In this document: one piece after another, positions 43,893 to 52,606 of the stretch
Layout: the number at the start of each line of letters is the position of its first letter
How positions within the stretch are numbered: the stretch's first letter is position 1
Source of the DNA: Pseudovibrio exalbescens DSM 16456
GTDB taxonomy: Bacteria; Pseudomonadota; Alphaproteobacteria; Rhizobiales; Stappiaceae
Assembly (NCBI RefSeq): GCF_000422785.1
Contig: NZ_AUGS01000008.1
Span: 1-64,000, forward strand
Length of the DNA stretch: 64,000 nt
Reading direction: 5' to 3'
Program-made: the position numbers and the translations under genes
The notes under the pieces: generated by a model
Told to the model about the DNA's origin: nothing
The model's input: only the letters and a program-made list of their open reading frames with translations
The model's database searches: none

Positions 43893-44940
43893 GAGCAAGT
43901 ATTCTCCAAACGGCGTTTCGCCTAACCATACATCTGCAGAGCCGGGCGAAGACACCATGGCCTTCACCACTGTCGGGGCACAGGAGGCGGGGAAGCGTTT
44001 GGATGCCGTATTGGCCGCGCACCTATCCGACTTCAGCCGCAACCGGCTGCAAGCTCTCATTCGCGCCGGACATGTTCATGTCGGCGATCGCAAAATAGTG
44101 GAGCCCAAACACAGGGTCAACGAAGGCGACCTGCTGTCTGTTGAAGTTCCCGAACCCGAGGCGGCCGAACCGCTGCCGCAAAACATCCCTCTGAATATCC
44201 TCTATGAAGATTCAGAGGTTATCGTAGTCAACAAGCCGGCAGGGCTTGTGGTACATCCTGGGGCGGGTAACCCGGACGGGACACTTGTAAACGCCTTGCT
44301 TCATCACTGTGGTGAAAGCCTGTCAGGAATCGGCGGTGTTAAGCGACCGGGCATAGTTCACCGACTGGATAAGGACACCAGCGGCGTTCTGGTCGTGGCC
44401 AAGAACGATGCGGCTCATCAAGGACTGGCAGCTCAATTTGCGGATCACGGCCGCACAGGACCGCTGGAGCGCGCTTATAAAGCATTGGTGTGGGGCGCAC
44501 CAATGGCCGCACAGGGCATCATAAATGCGAACCTCGCCAGATCACTGGCAAATCGGCAAAAGATTGCTGTGGTAAAAACGGCTGGCCGCGTCGCAATCAC
44601 CCATTGGAAGGTGCTTGAACGGTTCGGCCCGCAGGACACTGATTCGCTTGCGAGCCTGGTTGAGTGCCGTCTTGAGACGGGACGCACTCATCAAATTCGT
44701 GTGCATATGGCCCACTTGGGTCATCCGCTGATCGGTGACATGGACTATGGCGCTGGCTTCAAAACGCGGCACAACCGGTTTGAGGAACCAGCCCGCTCGG
44801 CGCTGGCCGGTTTTTCAAGGCAAGCCCTGCACGCTGGCTTGTTGGTGTTCGAGCACCCCCGCACGGGAAAGGTCATGCGTTTCGAAACCCCAGTCCCAGA
44901 AGATTTTGCAACACTTCTCTCACTTCTACGGGCTGCTTAG
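43891..44940 (+). CDS. rluD: Ribosomal large-subunit pseudouridine synthase RluD
   Basis: A 349-residue RNA-modifying enzyme. It has an N-terminal S4 RNA-binding domain (GKRLDAVLAAHLSDFSRNRLQALIRAGHV) and a catalytic domain with the RluA/RluD signature HRLDKDTSGVLVVAKN, whose Asp is the nucleophile. LETGRTHQIRVHMAHLGHPLIGD follows. RluD makes pseudouridines in helix 69 of 23S rRNA. The start at 43891 has AGGA six bases upstream, but overlaps the divergent gene's start; ATG 43957 (MAFTTVGAQEAG) is an alternative that would leave a normal 64-base promoter region. Confidence 0.9.
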   Translation: MSKYSPNGVSPNHTSAEPGEDTMAFTTVGAQEAGKRLDAVLAAHLSDFSRNRLQALIRAGHVHVGDRKIVEPKHRVNEGDLLSVEVPEPEAAEPLPQNIPLNILYEDSEVIVVNKPAGLVVHPGAGNPDGTLVNALLHHCGESLSGIGGVKRPGIVHRLDKDTSGVLVVAKNDAAHQGLAAQFADHGRTGPLERAYKALVWGAPMAAQGIINANLARSLANRQKIAVVKTAGRVAITHWKVLERFGPQDTDSLASLVECRLETGRTHQIRVHMAHLGHPLIGDMDYGAGFKTRHNRFEEPARSALAGFSRQALHAGLLVFEHPRTGKVMRFETPVPEDFATLLSLLRAA

Positions 44941-45092
44941 GACAAATTTTCTCCACAAAGAGGTAGCGAATAAGCCATAATACCCCCATATGGTGATGTC
45001 TGGTGTGCTCACAGTAGAGGCACTGGAACGTGTTTGCCCAATAGGTGCCACGGGGGCACGGGGAACACTCATGGATAGAAAGGGGTGCTTAG

Positions 45093-46001
45093 ATGGCCCG
45101 GAACTTACCGGTAGTCTCGTCCGCAGAGGGCGGCCTCAGCCGCTACATGGACGAAATCCGCAAGTTTCCCATGCTTCAACCGCAGGAAGAGTATATGCTC
45201 GCCAAGCGGTACAAGGAGCACGGGGAAGCCGAAGCCGCCGAGCGGCTCGTAAATTCACATCTTCGCCTTGTCGCCAAGATTGCCATGGGTTACCGCGGGT
45301 ATGGTCTCCCGCTTGGAGAGGTTATCTCCGAGGGCAACGTCGGCCTTATGCAGGCGGTAAAACGCTTTGAACCGGATAAGGGTTTCCGCCTTGCTACCTA
45401 TGCAATGTGGTGGATCAAGGCGTCGATTCAAGAGTACATACTACGCACATGGTCCCTCGTAAAAATGGGAACAACCGCTAACCAGAAGCGGCTGTTCTTC
45501 AACCTGCGCCGCCTCAAGGGCAAGATCCAGGCGCTGGATGATGGCGACCTGCGCCCTGACCAAATCAAGGAAATCGCGACCACCCTCGGCGTTAATGAGG
45601 ATGAAGTGGTCAACATGAACCGTCGTTTGGGCGGGGACGCATCGTTGAACGCGCCGCTGCGCTCCACTGAAGGCGAATCCGGAGAATGGCAGGATTGGCT
45701 GGTCGACGACGGTGAAAGTCAGGAATCCATTCTTGCAGAGCAGGAAGAGTATGACGCCCGCCGCGGCATGCTGAAGGAAGCCATGGCTGTTCTCAATGAT
45801 CGGGAACGACGTATCTTCGAAGCCCGGCGTCTCTCAGAAGATCCGCTCACGCTGGAAGAGCTCTCCGAAGAGTTTGGTGTGAGCCGCGAACGCGTACGCC
45901 AGATTGAAGTGCGCGCTTTTGAGAAAGTGCAGAAGGCAGTGATGCAAGCTGCCCAAGCACAGGCGCAGAGCAATCAGGAAAACCTTTTGGCCAGTTCCTG
46001 A
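45093..46001 (+). CDS. rpoH: RNA polymerase sigma-32 factor RpoH
   Basis: A 302-residue heat-shock sigma factor. Region 2 contains AMWWIKASIQEYILRTWSLVK. The RpoH box is present as QKRLFFNLRRLK, the diagnostic feature separating sigma-32 from other group 2/3 sigmas. The C-terminal region 4 helix-turn-helix is LTLEELSEEFGVSRERVRQIEVRAFEK. AAAGGGG lies seven bases before the ATG. It directs transcription of chaperone and protease genes, plausibly including the ftsH gene in this window. The rluD-rpoH neighbourhood is conserved in alphaproteobacteria. Confidence 0.95.
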   Translation: MARNLPVVSSAEGGLSRYMDEIRKFPMLQPQEEYMLAKRYKEHGEAEAAERLVNSHLRLVAKIAMGYRGYGLPLGEVISEGNVGLMQAVKRFEPDKGFRLATYAMWWIKASIQEYILRTWSLVKMGTTANQKRLFFNLRRLKGKIQALDDGDLRPDQIKEIATTLGVNEDEVVNMNRRLGGDASLNAPLRSTEGESGEWQDWLVDDGESQESILAEQEEYDARRGMLKEAMAVLNDRERRIFEARRLSEDPLTLEELSEEFGVSRERVRQIEVRAFEKVQKAVMQAAQAQAQSNQENLLASS

Positions 46002-46029
46002 GAGGCATAGACCACAACAAAAGTCAAAG

Positions 46030-46056
46030 ACCTCCACAAAGGTGGAGGTTTATTTG
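46030..46056 (+). terminator. rpoH terminator
   Basis: Hairpin ACCTCCAC-AAAG-GTGGAGGT followed by TTATTT, 29 bases after the rpoH stop. Confidence 0.8.
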
Positions 46057-46065
46057 GATGCAACA

Positions 46066-46101
46066 AAGCCCCGAACGCAAGCAGCGCCGGGGCTTTTTTA
46101 T
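46066..46101. terminator. Second rpoH/thiY terminator hairpin
   Basis: AAAGCCCCG...CGGGGCTTTTTT hairpin immediately before the end of the convergent thiY gene; its U-tract serves the plus strand. Confidence 0.7.
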
Positions 46102-47039
46102 TAGTAGACAACGCTGGTGTAGGTCTCCACGGGCGGAGTTTGATCAATCAACCCCGCTTCCTTCATGAAGGCCGCAAACCGCTCGTATCGCCCTGCATCC
46201 AGAGCTGCGGGGCGTTTTGCAAATCGGGGAAGTGTATCCGCCCACGCGCGGCGATTCAGTTCATCATCCAGGTTGGGGTAGAGCTCAAGGAAAGCCTCCC
46301 AGGAATCTTGCGGATGATTGAGCAGGTAGATTGTCGCCTCTTCCAGTGCAGCCATGAATTTGGCAAGCCTTGGATCCCCCGTTTTATCCTTATGAGCAAC
46401 CATAATCAGCTCATCATAGGGAGGCACCCCATTCTCCTCGGGATAAAAGGCAAGCCCTTTTGATCCTTTGATCTCGAGCTGGTTCAGCTCGAAGTTCCGA
46501 TAGCCGCCAATGATGGCATCCACCTGACCGGCGAGCAGGCTCGGCGATAAAGAGAAATTTACGTTGATGAGTTCAACATCCTCCACGGCAAGTCCCGCTT
46601 GTTGGAGCATGGCACCCAGCATGGCGTCCTCAAAGCCGGACACCGAATACCCAACGCGTTTCCCCTTGAGGTCTTCCAATGTGTCAATGGGGCCTTCCTC
46701 AAGCACGATCAGCGTATTCAAAGGCGTGGCAATCAGCGTACCGATGCGAGCCAATGGCATACCTTCATCTATCTGCGCATGCAGGACCGGCTGGTAGGAA
46801 ATGGCAATATCGCCCTGCCCTGCAGCAACCAGCTTTGGTGGCATGGCGGGATCTGCTGGTTCCAGCAACTCGACCTCGAGGCCGTGAGCCTCGAAGAACC
46901 CACGGGACTGGGCCACAGCCAGCGGCGCATGGTCCGGGTTGGCAAACCAGTCCAGAAGCACTCTAAGCTTTTCCTCGGCTTGAGCCTGAAGACCGCTCGC
47001 CAGGAAGGCGGCGAAGAACAAAGCGATCAATCGCTTCAT
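46101..47039 (-). CDS. thiY: Thiamine-precursor ABC transporter substrate-binding protein ThiY
   Basis: A 312-residue periplasmic binding protein of the NMT1/THI5-like family. The signal peptide is RLIALFFAAFLASGLQAQA, and the mature part starts KLRVLLDWFANPDHAPLAVAQ, the ThiY/THI5-like hallmark. It binds formylaminopyrimidine or hydroxymethylpyrimidine-type thiamine precursors. The start at 47039 is the methionine of the signal peptide; the ORF upstream is antisense-like noise overlapping thiX. It follows thiX with a 14-base gap under one TPP riboswitch. No ATPase gene (thiZ) adjoins it. Confidence 0.9.
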   Translation of the reverse strand: MKRLIALFFAAFLASGLQAQAEEKLRVLLDWFANPDHAPLAVAQSRGFFEAHGLEVELLEPADPAMPPKLVAAGQGDIAISYQPVLHAQIDEGMPLARIGTLIATPLNTLIVLEEGPIDTLEDLKGKRVGYSVSGFEDAMLGAMLQQAGLAVEDVELINVNFSLSPSLLAGQVDAIIGGYRNFELNQLEIKGSKGLAFYPEENGVPPYDELIMVAHKDKTGDPRLAKFMAALEEATIYLLNHPQDSWEAFLELYPNLDDELNRRAWADTLPRFAKRPAALDAGRYERFAAFMKEAGLIDQTPPVETYTSVVY

Positions 47040-47053
47040 GATAAAAGCCTTTC

Positions 47054-47812
47054 TCACGTTTTTTCCTGTTGCCAGGGAATGAGGCGCACCACTGCCATTT
47101 CGACAAGGGCGCGAAGCAAAAGAACCATGATGGCCAGAAGGATCAACGCGGCAAACATCGTGTCTGTTTGCATGCGCGCATTCGACTGCAGCATGATGAA
47201 TGCCAAACCGCCCTTGGCCCCAACCCATTCGCCCACGACCGCCCCGATCGGGGCAAAAACGGCCGCGATGCGAATGCCGGAGGCCAAAGCAGGCAAAGCG
47301 GCGGGAATGCGAATGAACCGCAGCCTTTGCCATCGGTTGAGCCGATACAAGTGCGCCAGATCCAAGAAGGCGGGATCCGTGCGCCGCAAACCATCATGAA
47401 AAGTGGATGTAACCGAGAAGAAGATCACGATAACGGCCATGACCACCTTCGACGCCAGACCAAACCCAAACCACAACACCAGCAGTGGTGCGATGGCAAA
47501 CACGGGCAAGGACTGAGTTGCCGTAATCGGAGGCAACATGAGGCGGCGCATGAGGTCGGAAGCACTCATCATCAAGGCCAACAACACCCCTGCCCCCACG
47601 CCAAAGAGAAACCCAAGAACGGTTTCTCCAGCCGTGATGGCGGCATGCTTCATCAGAAAGGCCCATTGATCCACAAATGCCGCATAAACCGAAAACGGCG
47701 AAGGCAGCATGAATGGCGGCAGCGCGAATGCCCGGACGACGAGTTCCCAAATCAAAACAAAAACGGCTATCCCCCCGCACAAGCGAAGGGCTCTCCAGAC
47801 AACTTGTGTCAT
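47054..47812 (-). CDS. thiX: Thiamine-precursor ABC transporter permease ThiX
   Basis: A 252-residue permease with six membrane helices. The permease-ATPase coupling loop is LYRLNRWQRLRFIRIPAALPALASGIRIA, corresponding to the EAA motif region of this importer class. It pairs with ThiY. The ATG at 47812 has no good ribosome binding site of its own and overlaps the TGA of a 25-codon leader ORF (TGATG), suggesting coupled translation. A GTG at 47815 would be the alternative start. The transcript begins with a TPP riboswitch. Confidence 0.9.
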   Translation of the reverse strand: MTQVVWRALRLCGGIAVFVLIWELVVRAFALPPFMLPSPFSVYAAFVDQWAFLMKHAAITAGETVLGFLFGVGAGVLLALMMSASDLMRRLMLPPITATQSLPVFAIAPLLVLWFGFGLASKVVMAVIVIFFSVTSTFHDGLRRTDPAFLDLAHLYRLNRWQRLRFIRIPAALPALASGIRIAAVFAPIGAVVGEWVGAKGGLAFIMLQSNARMQTDTMFAALILLAIMVLLLRALVEMAVVRLIPWQQEKT

Positions 47813-47889
47813 CACACCGCAACCAAACAGGATGCAGTTTGCCGGCCGCTTTGACAGACCGTTCCGATGAGACTTGAAAGTGGCGTCAT
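47812..47889 (-). CDS. 25-codon leader ORF between the TPP riboswitch and thiX
   Basis: Reads MTPLSSLIGTVCQSGRQTAS then CLVAV and stop. GAGGAG lies seven bases before the ATG, the best ribosome binding site in the leader. Its TGA shares an A with the thiX ATG (TGATG). The site GGAGATCC (47899-47892) can pair with GGGTCTCC (47934-47927) just after the riboswitch, through eight base pairs with one G-U. The peptide resembles nothing I know. The likely role is to make ribosome loading, and so thiX translation, depend on the riboswitch. No expression evidence is available. Confidence 0.5.
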   Translation of the reverse strand: MTPLSSLIGTVCQSGRQTASCLVAV

Positions 47890-47950
47890 GTGGATCTCCT
47901 CAAAGTGCACATCGCACGTCGGTAATGGAGACCCGGGAATAAATAGGCTT

Positions 47951-48038
47951 GGGGTTCCTGTCCCTTCGCCGGCATTACCCGGATCAGGTTCTAAGGGTTC
48001 GGCACTGCCATCTCAGCTTCCACACGGAAGCACCCCTC
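47951..48038 (-). ncRNA. TPP (THI element) riboswitch
   Basis: On the minus strand the conserved THI-box segments occur in order: GGGGTGC, GCTGAGATGGC, CCCTTAGAACCTGATCCGGG, then TAATGCCGGCGAAGGGA, closing with GGAACCCC. This binds thiamine pyrophosphate and reduces expression of the thiXY transcript. A candidate sequester helix for the downstream ribosome binding site is at 47892-47899 and 47927-47934. Confidence 0.95.
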
Positions 48039-48110
48039 GGATACGCACTAACCTATAGATTATCCGTAAGTTTTCAAGAGCATCAATCGAATTAACCGGA
48101 ACCGTCAAAC

Positions 48111-48144
48111 AAAAAGCGCCGGCGAACAACACCCGGCGCTTTTG
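48111..48144 (-). terminator. Terminator of the gene ending at 48173
   Basis: Minus-strand AAAAGCGCCGG...CCGGCGCTTTTT hairpin, about 30 bases after the stop. Confidence 0.8.
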
Positions 48145-48172
48145 CCTTAGTCACAAAGATCATGCAGCCAGT

Positions 48173-49957
48173 TTAGTTCCAGCTTTCCATGGCCTTCGAA
48201 ATCACGCGGTTACCCGCAACACCCTTTTCAAACGTCAGGATCGCACGTTTGCCGTTGTTGTAAAGCAAGGGAATGTCAATCCACTCCCGCTCTTGCAAGC
48301 GCTTCATGTTGGTAACGCGTTCAGCTTCGGCATCGGACAAGGCAATCCAGAAAAAATTATCGGAAACCTTGACCGCAGCACCCGCCAACGGTTCGCCCCG
48401 AGCCTGTTCGGTCGGCTTCATAATGATGCCCGGCACTTCGGAGATGCCCTGCCCGCTGAAATCACCCGGCAAGTCAAACTGCAGCTCTAACAAATGACTG
48501 GCAGGCAAGGAGTCGTCCGTATTTGGCTTGAGCGACATAGTGACGGTAACATTGCGTTCATGCATAACAGCAACGGCCTTTACCATTTGCTTGCCGCTCC
48601 CGGCAGGCTCCAGGGTCCAGATCACATTGCCGCGCGAGGCTGTCCCGGATTCACCGGGCGTAGCGGCTTCCTCGTAAAGAATACCTTGCTGAGCCACGGC
48701 CGTTTGTGTGTCCTGCTCCGTGATGCGCTCCGCCGGACGAACCGTATCAGTTCGCACGCTCACCGAGTCCAGTTCTTCGGCTGCAGGAATTTCCTGCGGT
48801 TGCGGCGCCGCAGGTGTTGGGGCATCCGTTGATGCAGCGTCATCTGTCACATCACGACTGACAGATGTCACACGTTCGGTTGTTACCGCACGCGCATCCG
48901 GTGAAACCTGAGACCCATCATCGTTCAACAACCGGTCGGTGTTCTTCTTGATCTGCGGTTCTGCCGGTTGGGCAGGCTCAGCAGGGGGCGCTTCACTGTC
49001 GGTTTCTTCCTGAACAGGCTCAATGAGCGCCATCAAATCATCTTTTTGAGAATATAGCGCGTACCCGCCGGCACCGAGCAGCGCGAGTACGATCAACAGG
49101 CCAATCAACTGCGGCATGCGCGAAGGTTTGAGACCCTCATCATTGATCGAGGCTGATGCCGACGCAGCCTTTGCCGCAGTGCGCTTGGATTGACCGCGTG
49201 GACGCTCCCTGGAGACACTTTTTGGCGTTTCCGGCTTTGGAGAAGTATCGTCATCCCCACGTGCTTGCTTGCGCGCTTCACCAGGCACCCACAAGTCCTC
49301 TTCACGAGCAGGACGCTTGGAGGACGCCGGGCTTGCTTTGGCTTCCGGCGATTCTGTTTTGCTCGGCGCTTGGGACGCCTCACTGTCAAATTCAGGCTCA
49401 CGTTTTTCGCGAGGCGCTTCGGGAAAGTGTTCTCTGGCCTTCTGATTGGCTTGGTGGGCTGCGCTCCCCAAATCGGAGGCTGCCTTGACCGCCTGCTTGA
49501 AAACGTCCTGACCTTCATCAGGTTTTTCAGCGGCGTGAGAAGCGGTATCCGCGGACGGCTTTTGTGGACCTTCGCCAGCCCCGGCTGAAGGCGTGGGTTG
49601 TGAGCCCGAAGGAGTACCGGCGGGCTGTGTCTCGGTCGGGCCGCCGGTTTTGGCCGCGCCATAGCTGTGCGGCGCAGCCGGTGGTTTCGGTGCCGAAGTT
49701 GGTTGTACCGGCTGGGGGGAGGAAGCCGCCCCAAGACCGAGTGAAGCACGCGCGGCTTCAGCTTCGACCTTGCGGATAGCTTCTTCCAGCTTCAGCTGTT
49801 CCTCAGTAATCTGCGAGGGCGTCAGAGGTGGATCATAATTTTGCAGCTGCTTAACGATAGCCGAGCGCGCGCGCTGATATACACCGCGCCTCGCAGAGCC
49901 CGTATTTTCCTGAAGACCGTTGATTGTCTTCTTTAAAACGGAATAGTAGTCCGCCAT
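48173..49957 (-). CDS. Conserved alphaproteobacterial single-pass membrane protein, function unknown
   Basis: A 594-residue protein. The N-terminal 75 residues form a charged helical module (MADYYSVLKKTINGLQENTG, RRGVYQRARSAIVKQL, TEEQLKLEEAIRKVEAEAAR) seen in many alphaproteobacterial proteins of unknown function. A long Pro/Ala/Lys/Ser-rich disordered region follows, then one membrane helix (LIGLLIVLALLGAGGYALY) at about residue 290, and an extracytoplasmic C-terminal domain with a hydrophobic beta-rich core (residues about 440-594). The start at 49957 (MADYY) is the conserved one; ATG 49969 is possible. It follows purA in the same direction. I cannot assign a function. Confidence 0.7.
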   Translation of the reverse strand: MADYYSVLKKTINGLQENTGSARRGVYQRARSAIVKQLQNYDPPLTPSQITEEQLKLEEAIRKVEAEAARASLGLGAASSPQPVQPTSAPKPPAAPHSYGAAKTGGPTETQPAGTPSGSQPTPSAGAGEGPQKPSADTASHAAEKPDEGQDVFKQAVKAASDLGSAAHQANQKAREHFPEAPREKREPEFDSEASQAPSKTESPEAKASPASSKRPAREEDLWVPGEARKQARGDDDTSPKPETPKSVSRERPRGQSKRTAAKAASASASINDEGLKPSRMPQLIGLLIVLALLGAGGYALYSQKDDLMALIEPVQEETDSEAPPAEPAQPAEPQIKKNTDRLLNDDGSQVSPDARAVTTERVTSVSRDVTDDAASTDAPTPAAPQPQEIPAAEELDSVSVRTDTVRPAERITEQDTQTAVAQQGILYEEAATPGESGTASRGNVIWTLEPAGSGKQMVKAVAVMHERNVTVTMSLKPNTDDSLPASHLLELQFDLPGDFSGQGISEVPGIIMKPTEQARGEPLAGAAVKVSDNFFWIALSDAEAERVTNMKRLQEREWIDIPLLYNNGKRAILTFEKGVAGNRVISKAMESWN

Positions 49958-49996
49958 TGATCCGTCCATAGCCCCCGCGGTTACTGTGCTAACGGC

Positions 49997-51289
49997 TTAA
50001 TCTTGAAAAGGATTCTGAACGAGAATTGTGTCATCTCTTTCAGGACTCGTCGAGAGCAATGCAACAGGCGCACCAATCAACTCCTCAACATGCCGCACGT
50101 ACTTTACAGCCTGCGCTGGCAGGTCTGCCCAGCTGCGTGCACCCTTGGTAGTTTCCTTCCAACCTGGCAGCGTTTCGTAGATCGGAACAACCCGCGCCTG
50201 TGCCCCTTGCGAAGCTGGCAGATAATCAATGCGCTCGCCGTCAAGCTCGTAACCTACACAGATTTTGATTTCATCAAGACCATCTAAAACGTCCAGCTTG
50301 GTAAGCGCAATCCCGCTGATGCCGCTGGTACAAACCGTTTGACGAACGATGACAGCGTCGAACCACCCGCAGCGGCGCTTGCGCCCAGTGACAACGCCGA
50401 ACTCATGACCGCGAGTGCCTAGAAATTCGCCAACCTCGTTCTGCTGTTCAGTCGGGAACGGCCCTTCCCCAACACGGGTGGTATACGCCTTGGTAATCCC
50501 CAAAACGTAGTCGATGGAATTTGGTCCAAGACCACATCCGGCAGCCGCCTGCCCGGAAACCGTATTGGAAGAAGTCACAAAGGGGTAAGTCCCGTGGTCG
50601 TTGTCCAGCAGTGCGCCTTGCGCCCCTTCAAACAAGATACGCTTACCTGCACGCCGTGCTTCATCAAGAATCTGCCAGCTGCGATCCATGTACGGCAGGA
50701 TCTTTTCAGCAACGCTTGCCAGCTCTTTGTAAAGGTCATCAGCAGAGATTTCAGGTTCGCCAAGACCGCGCAACAGCGCGTTGTGATGAACCAGCATGCG
50801 ATCGATCTTGCCCGGCAATGTTTCAAGGTTGGCCAGATCCATCACGCGCACAGCACGGCGCCCCACCTTGTCTTCGTAAGCCGGACCGATACCGCGTTTC
50901 GTTGTGCCGATGCGGTTTTCCTTGGAGGCAGCATTTTCGCGAAGTGCATCCAGCTCACGATGAACCGAAAGGATCAAAGTGGCATTGTCAGCGACTCGAA
51001 GAATGTCCGGGGTGATCTCCACACCCTGTTCTTTCAAACGTTCAATCTCAGAGACAAGCGCATGCGGATCGACAACAACACCGTTACCGATGACAGATAG
51101 TTTGCCACGCACAACACCGGAAGGTAGCAGAGACAGCTTGTAGCTCACACCGTCAATGACAAGAGTGTGGCCCGCATTGTGCCCCCCTTGAAACCGGACG
51201 ATGACGTCAGCCTGCTCGGAAAGCCAGTCAACGATCTTGCCTTTACCTTCGTCGCCCCACTGGGAGCCGACAACTACGACATTGGCCAT
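49997..51289 (-). CDS. purA: Adenylosuccinate synthetase
   Basis: A 430-residue enzyme that joins IMP and aspartate with GTP to form adenylosuccinate, the first step from IMP to AMP. N-terminal [16 protein letters not shown] carries the catalytic Asp, and [10 protein letters not shown] the catalytic His. [12 protein letters not shown] and [20 protein letters not shown] match the family throughout. The start at 51289 has GGAGGGC ten bases upstream; the open frame to 51322 is rejected. The next gene in the same direction is the membrane protein ending at 48173. Confidence 0.96.
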   Translation of the reverse strand: MANVVVVGSQWGDEGKGKIVDWLSEQADVIVRFQGGHNAGHTLVIDGVSYKLSLLPSGVVRGKLSVIGNGVVVDPHALVSEIERLKEQGVEITPDILRVADNATLILSVHRELDALRENAASKENRIGTTKRGIGPAYEDKVGRRAVRVMDLANLETLPGKIDRMLVHHNALLRGLGEPEISADDLYKELASVAEKILPYMDRSWQILDEARRAGKRILFEGAQGALLDNDHGTYPFVTSSNTVSGQAAAGCGLGPNSIDYVLGITKAYTTRVGEGPFPTEQQNEVGEFLGTRGHEFGVVTGRKRRCGWFDAVIVRQTVCTSGISGIALTKLDVLDGLDEIKICVGYELDGERIDYLPASQGAQARVVPIYETLPGWKETTKGARSWADLPAQAVKYVRHVEELIGAPVALLSTSPERDDTILVQNPFQD

Positions 51290-51614
51290 GGATTTTCGCC
51301 CTCCTACGGCGGCGGTTGGCATAACCTGTTCGGCTATGCCCTCTTATTTGTTTGCTCTGGCACACAAACGTATATCACAACACACGAAACCCCGGGTGGA
51401 AAGCCCGGGGCATTTCCTTGGTCTTATAGCCCCAACAAACGCATCTGACGAGTCCTTTGAGCGGTTCTTTTCCCAAGCTTCACTGCGGCTTATTGCTTCC
51501 TCTTAAAGGAAGGTGTCGGACGCAACTCGCAAATCGGGTTGTTGTTAGCTGGCGTTGCCTATCTACTCCGCCGTGCCGGCCCGCTCGGGCAAGCCGAATA
51601 CGATTGGAGTGGAC
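51290..51614. other. Divergent purA / DMT-transporter spacer
   Basis: No gene is supported in these 325 bases. A perfect 7-bp hairpin (CCCCGGG-TGGAAAG-CCCGGGG, 51390-51410) sits in the purA leader; on the purA strand it is followed by TTTCG, too weak a U-tract for a confident terminator. Confidence 0.6.
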
Positions 51615-52529
51615 ATGACACCTGCCCCCAAAATTGATCTCGTTTCCGCCGCCATGCTGCTCTGTCTGTCACTGCTTTGGGGAGGCTCCTTTTTCCTCGC
51701 CAAGATCGCAGTCGAATTCATGCCACCAGTCACCCTTGTGTTTTTCCGGGTCCTGATTGCCGCGACCATACTATGGTTGGTTCTTGTGGTTTTCGGAGAG
51801 TCGTTGCCGCTGCACGGCAGTTGGCCCCTTAAATTTCTCGGCCTGGGGCTCGTCAACAACGTTATCCCATTCTCACTCCTGTTTTGGGGCCAACAACACA
51901 TAGCATCAGGTCTGGCATCAGTTCTCAATGCTTTTACGCCCATCTTCACAATGCTGGTCGCACACCAGATGACCCGGGATGAGCGTTTAAGCACTGCCAA
52001 GGTTCTCGCTGGTTTGATAGGCATTTGCGGCGTCGCTCTCATGTTGGGGGCAGACGCACTTCTTGGGGCAACAGAACGCATTGTTCCACAAGTGGCTTGT
52101 CTAGGTGCCGCGCTGTCCTATGCCATCGCCGCAACCATGGCAAAGCGCCTTAAAGCACTGCCGCCGCTCACCATAGCTACAGGACAACTCTCAGGGTCCA
52201 CAGTCATCTTGGCACCCTTGATCTTGTTCACCACCTCGCCCACACAGCTTGCCACCGTGCCCAGTCAGATCTGGGGCGCAATTGCCGTTCTCGCCATTCT
52301 TTCAACCGCCTTGGCCTATCTGTTGTACTTCAGAATTCTTCAACGGGCGGGCGCAACGAACGCCGCACTGGTCACTTTTCTGGTTCCTGTCAGCGCGATC
52401 CTTCTGGGAACGGTATTCTTGAACGAGAGGCTCGAACCCAACCAATGGATAGGGATCGTTCTGATCGCACTGGCCCTCTTGATCATGGATGGACGCCTCA
52501 TCCGGCGCCTGAGGGTAGGCCGCGCATGA
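51615..52529 (+). CDS. EamA/DMT-superfamily transporter
   Basis: A 304-residue inner-membrane protein with about ten helices arranged as two EamA repeats. The first repeat includes SLLWGGSFFLAKIAVEFMPP, and the second AVLAILSTALAYLLYFRILQRAGATNAALVTFLVPV, both typical of RhaT/YdcZ-like exporters of metabolites or amino acids. The substrate is unknown. The start at 51615 has GGAG five bases upstream; the open frame extends to a TTG at 51555 without support. It ends convergently with serA, and a hairpin beginning one base after its stop serves the opposite strand. Confidence 0.88.
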   Translation: MTPAPKIDLVSAAMLLCLSLLWGGSFFLAKIAVEFMPPVTLVFFRVLIAATILWLVLVVFGESLPLHGSWPLKFLGLGLVNNVIPFSLLFWGQQHIASGLASVLNAFTPIFTMLVAHQMTRDERLSTAKVLAGLIGICGVALMLGADALLGATERIVPQVACLGAALSYAIAATMAKRLKALPPLTIATGQLSGSTVILAPLILFTTSPTQLATVPSQIWGAIAVLAILSTALAYLLYFRILQRAGATNAALVTFLVPVSAILLGTVFLNERLEPNQWIGIVLIALALLIMDGRLIRRLRVGRA

Positions 52530-52560
52530 AAAAGCGGGCCCCGATTCCGGGACCCGCCGA
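52530..52560 (-). terminator. serA terminator
   Basis: Minus-strand GCGGGTCCCG...CGGGGCCCGC hairpin followed by TTTTT, directly abutting the stop of the convergent DMT gene. Confidence 0.75.
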
Positions 52561-52606
52561 CCTTCTGGAAGGTTCTGATTATCTTTTTTGATTCTTTCGC
52601 AACCTA

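Noticed and set aside
44941-45092. Sigma-32-type autoregulatory promoter before rpoH
   Set aside because: CCCCATAT at 44985-44992 resembles a heat-shock -10 element, but I found no matching CTTG-type -35 at proper spacing.
47054-47854. 261-codon plus-strand ORF opposite thiX
   Set aside because: The His/Gln/Arg-rich translation is typical of an antisense frame; thiX has clear permease features and a riboswitch.
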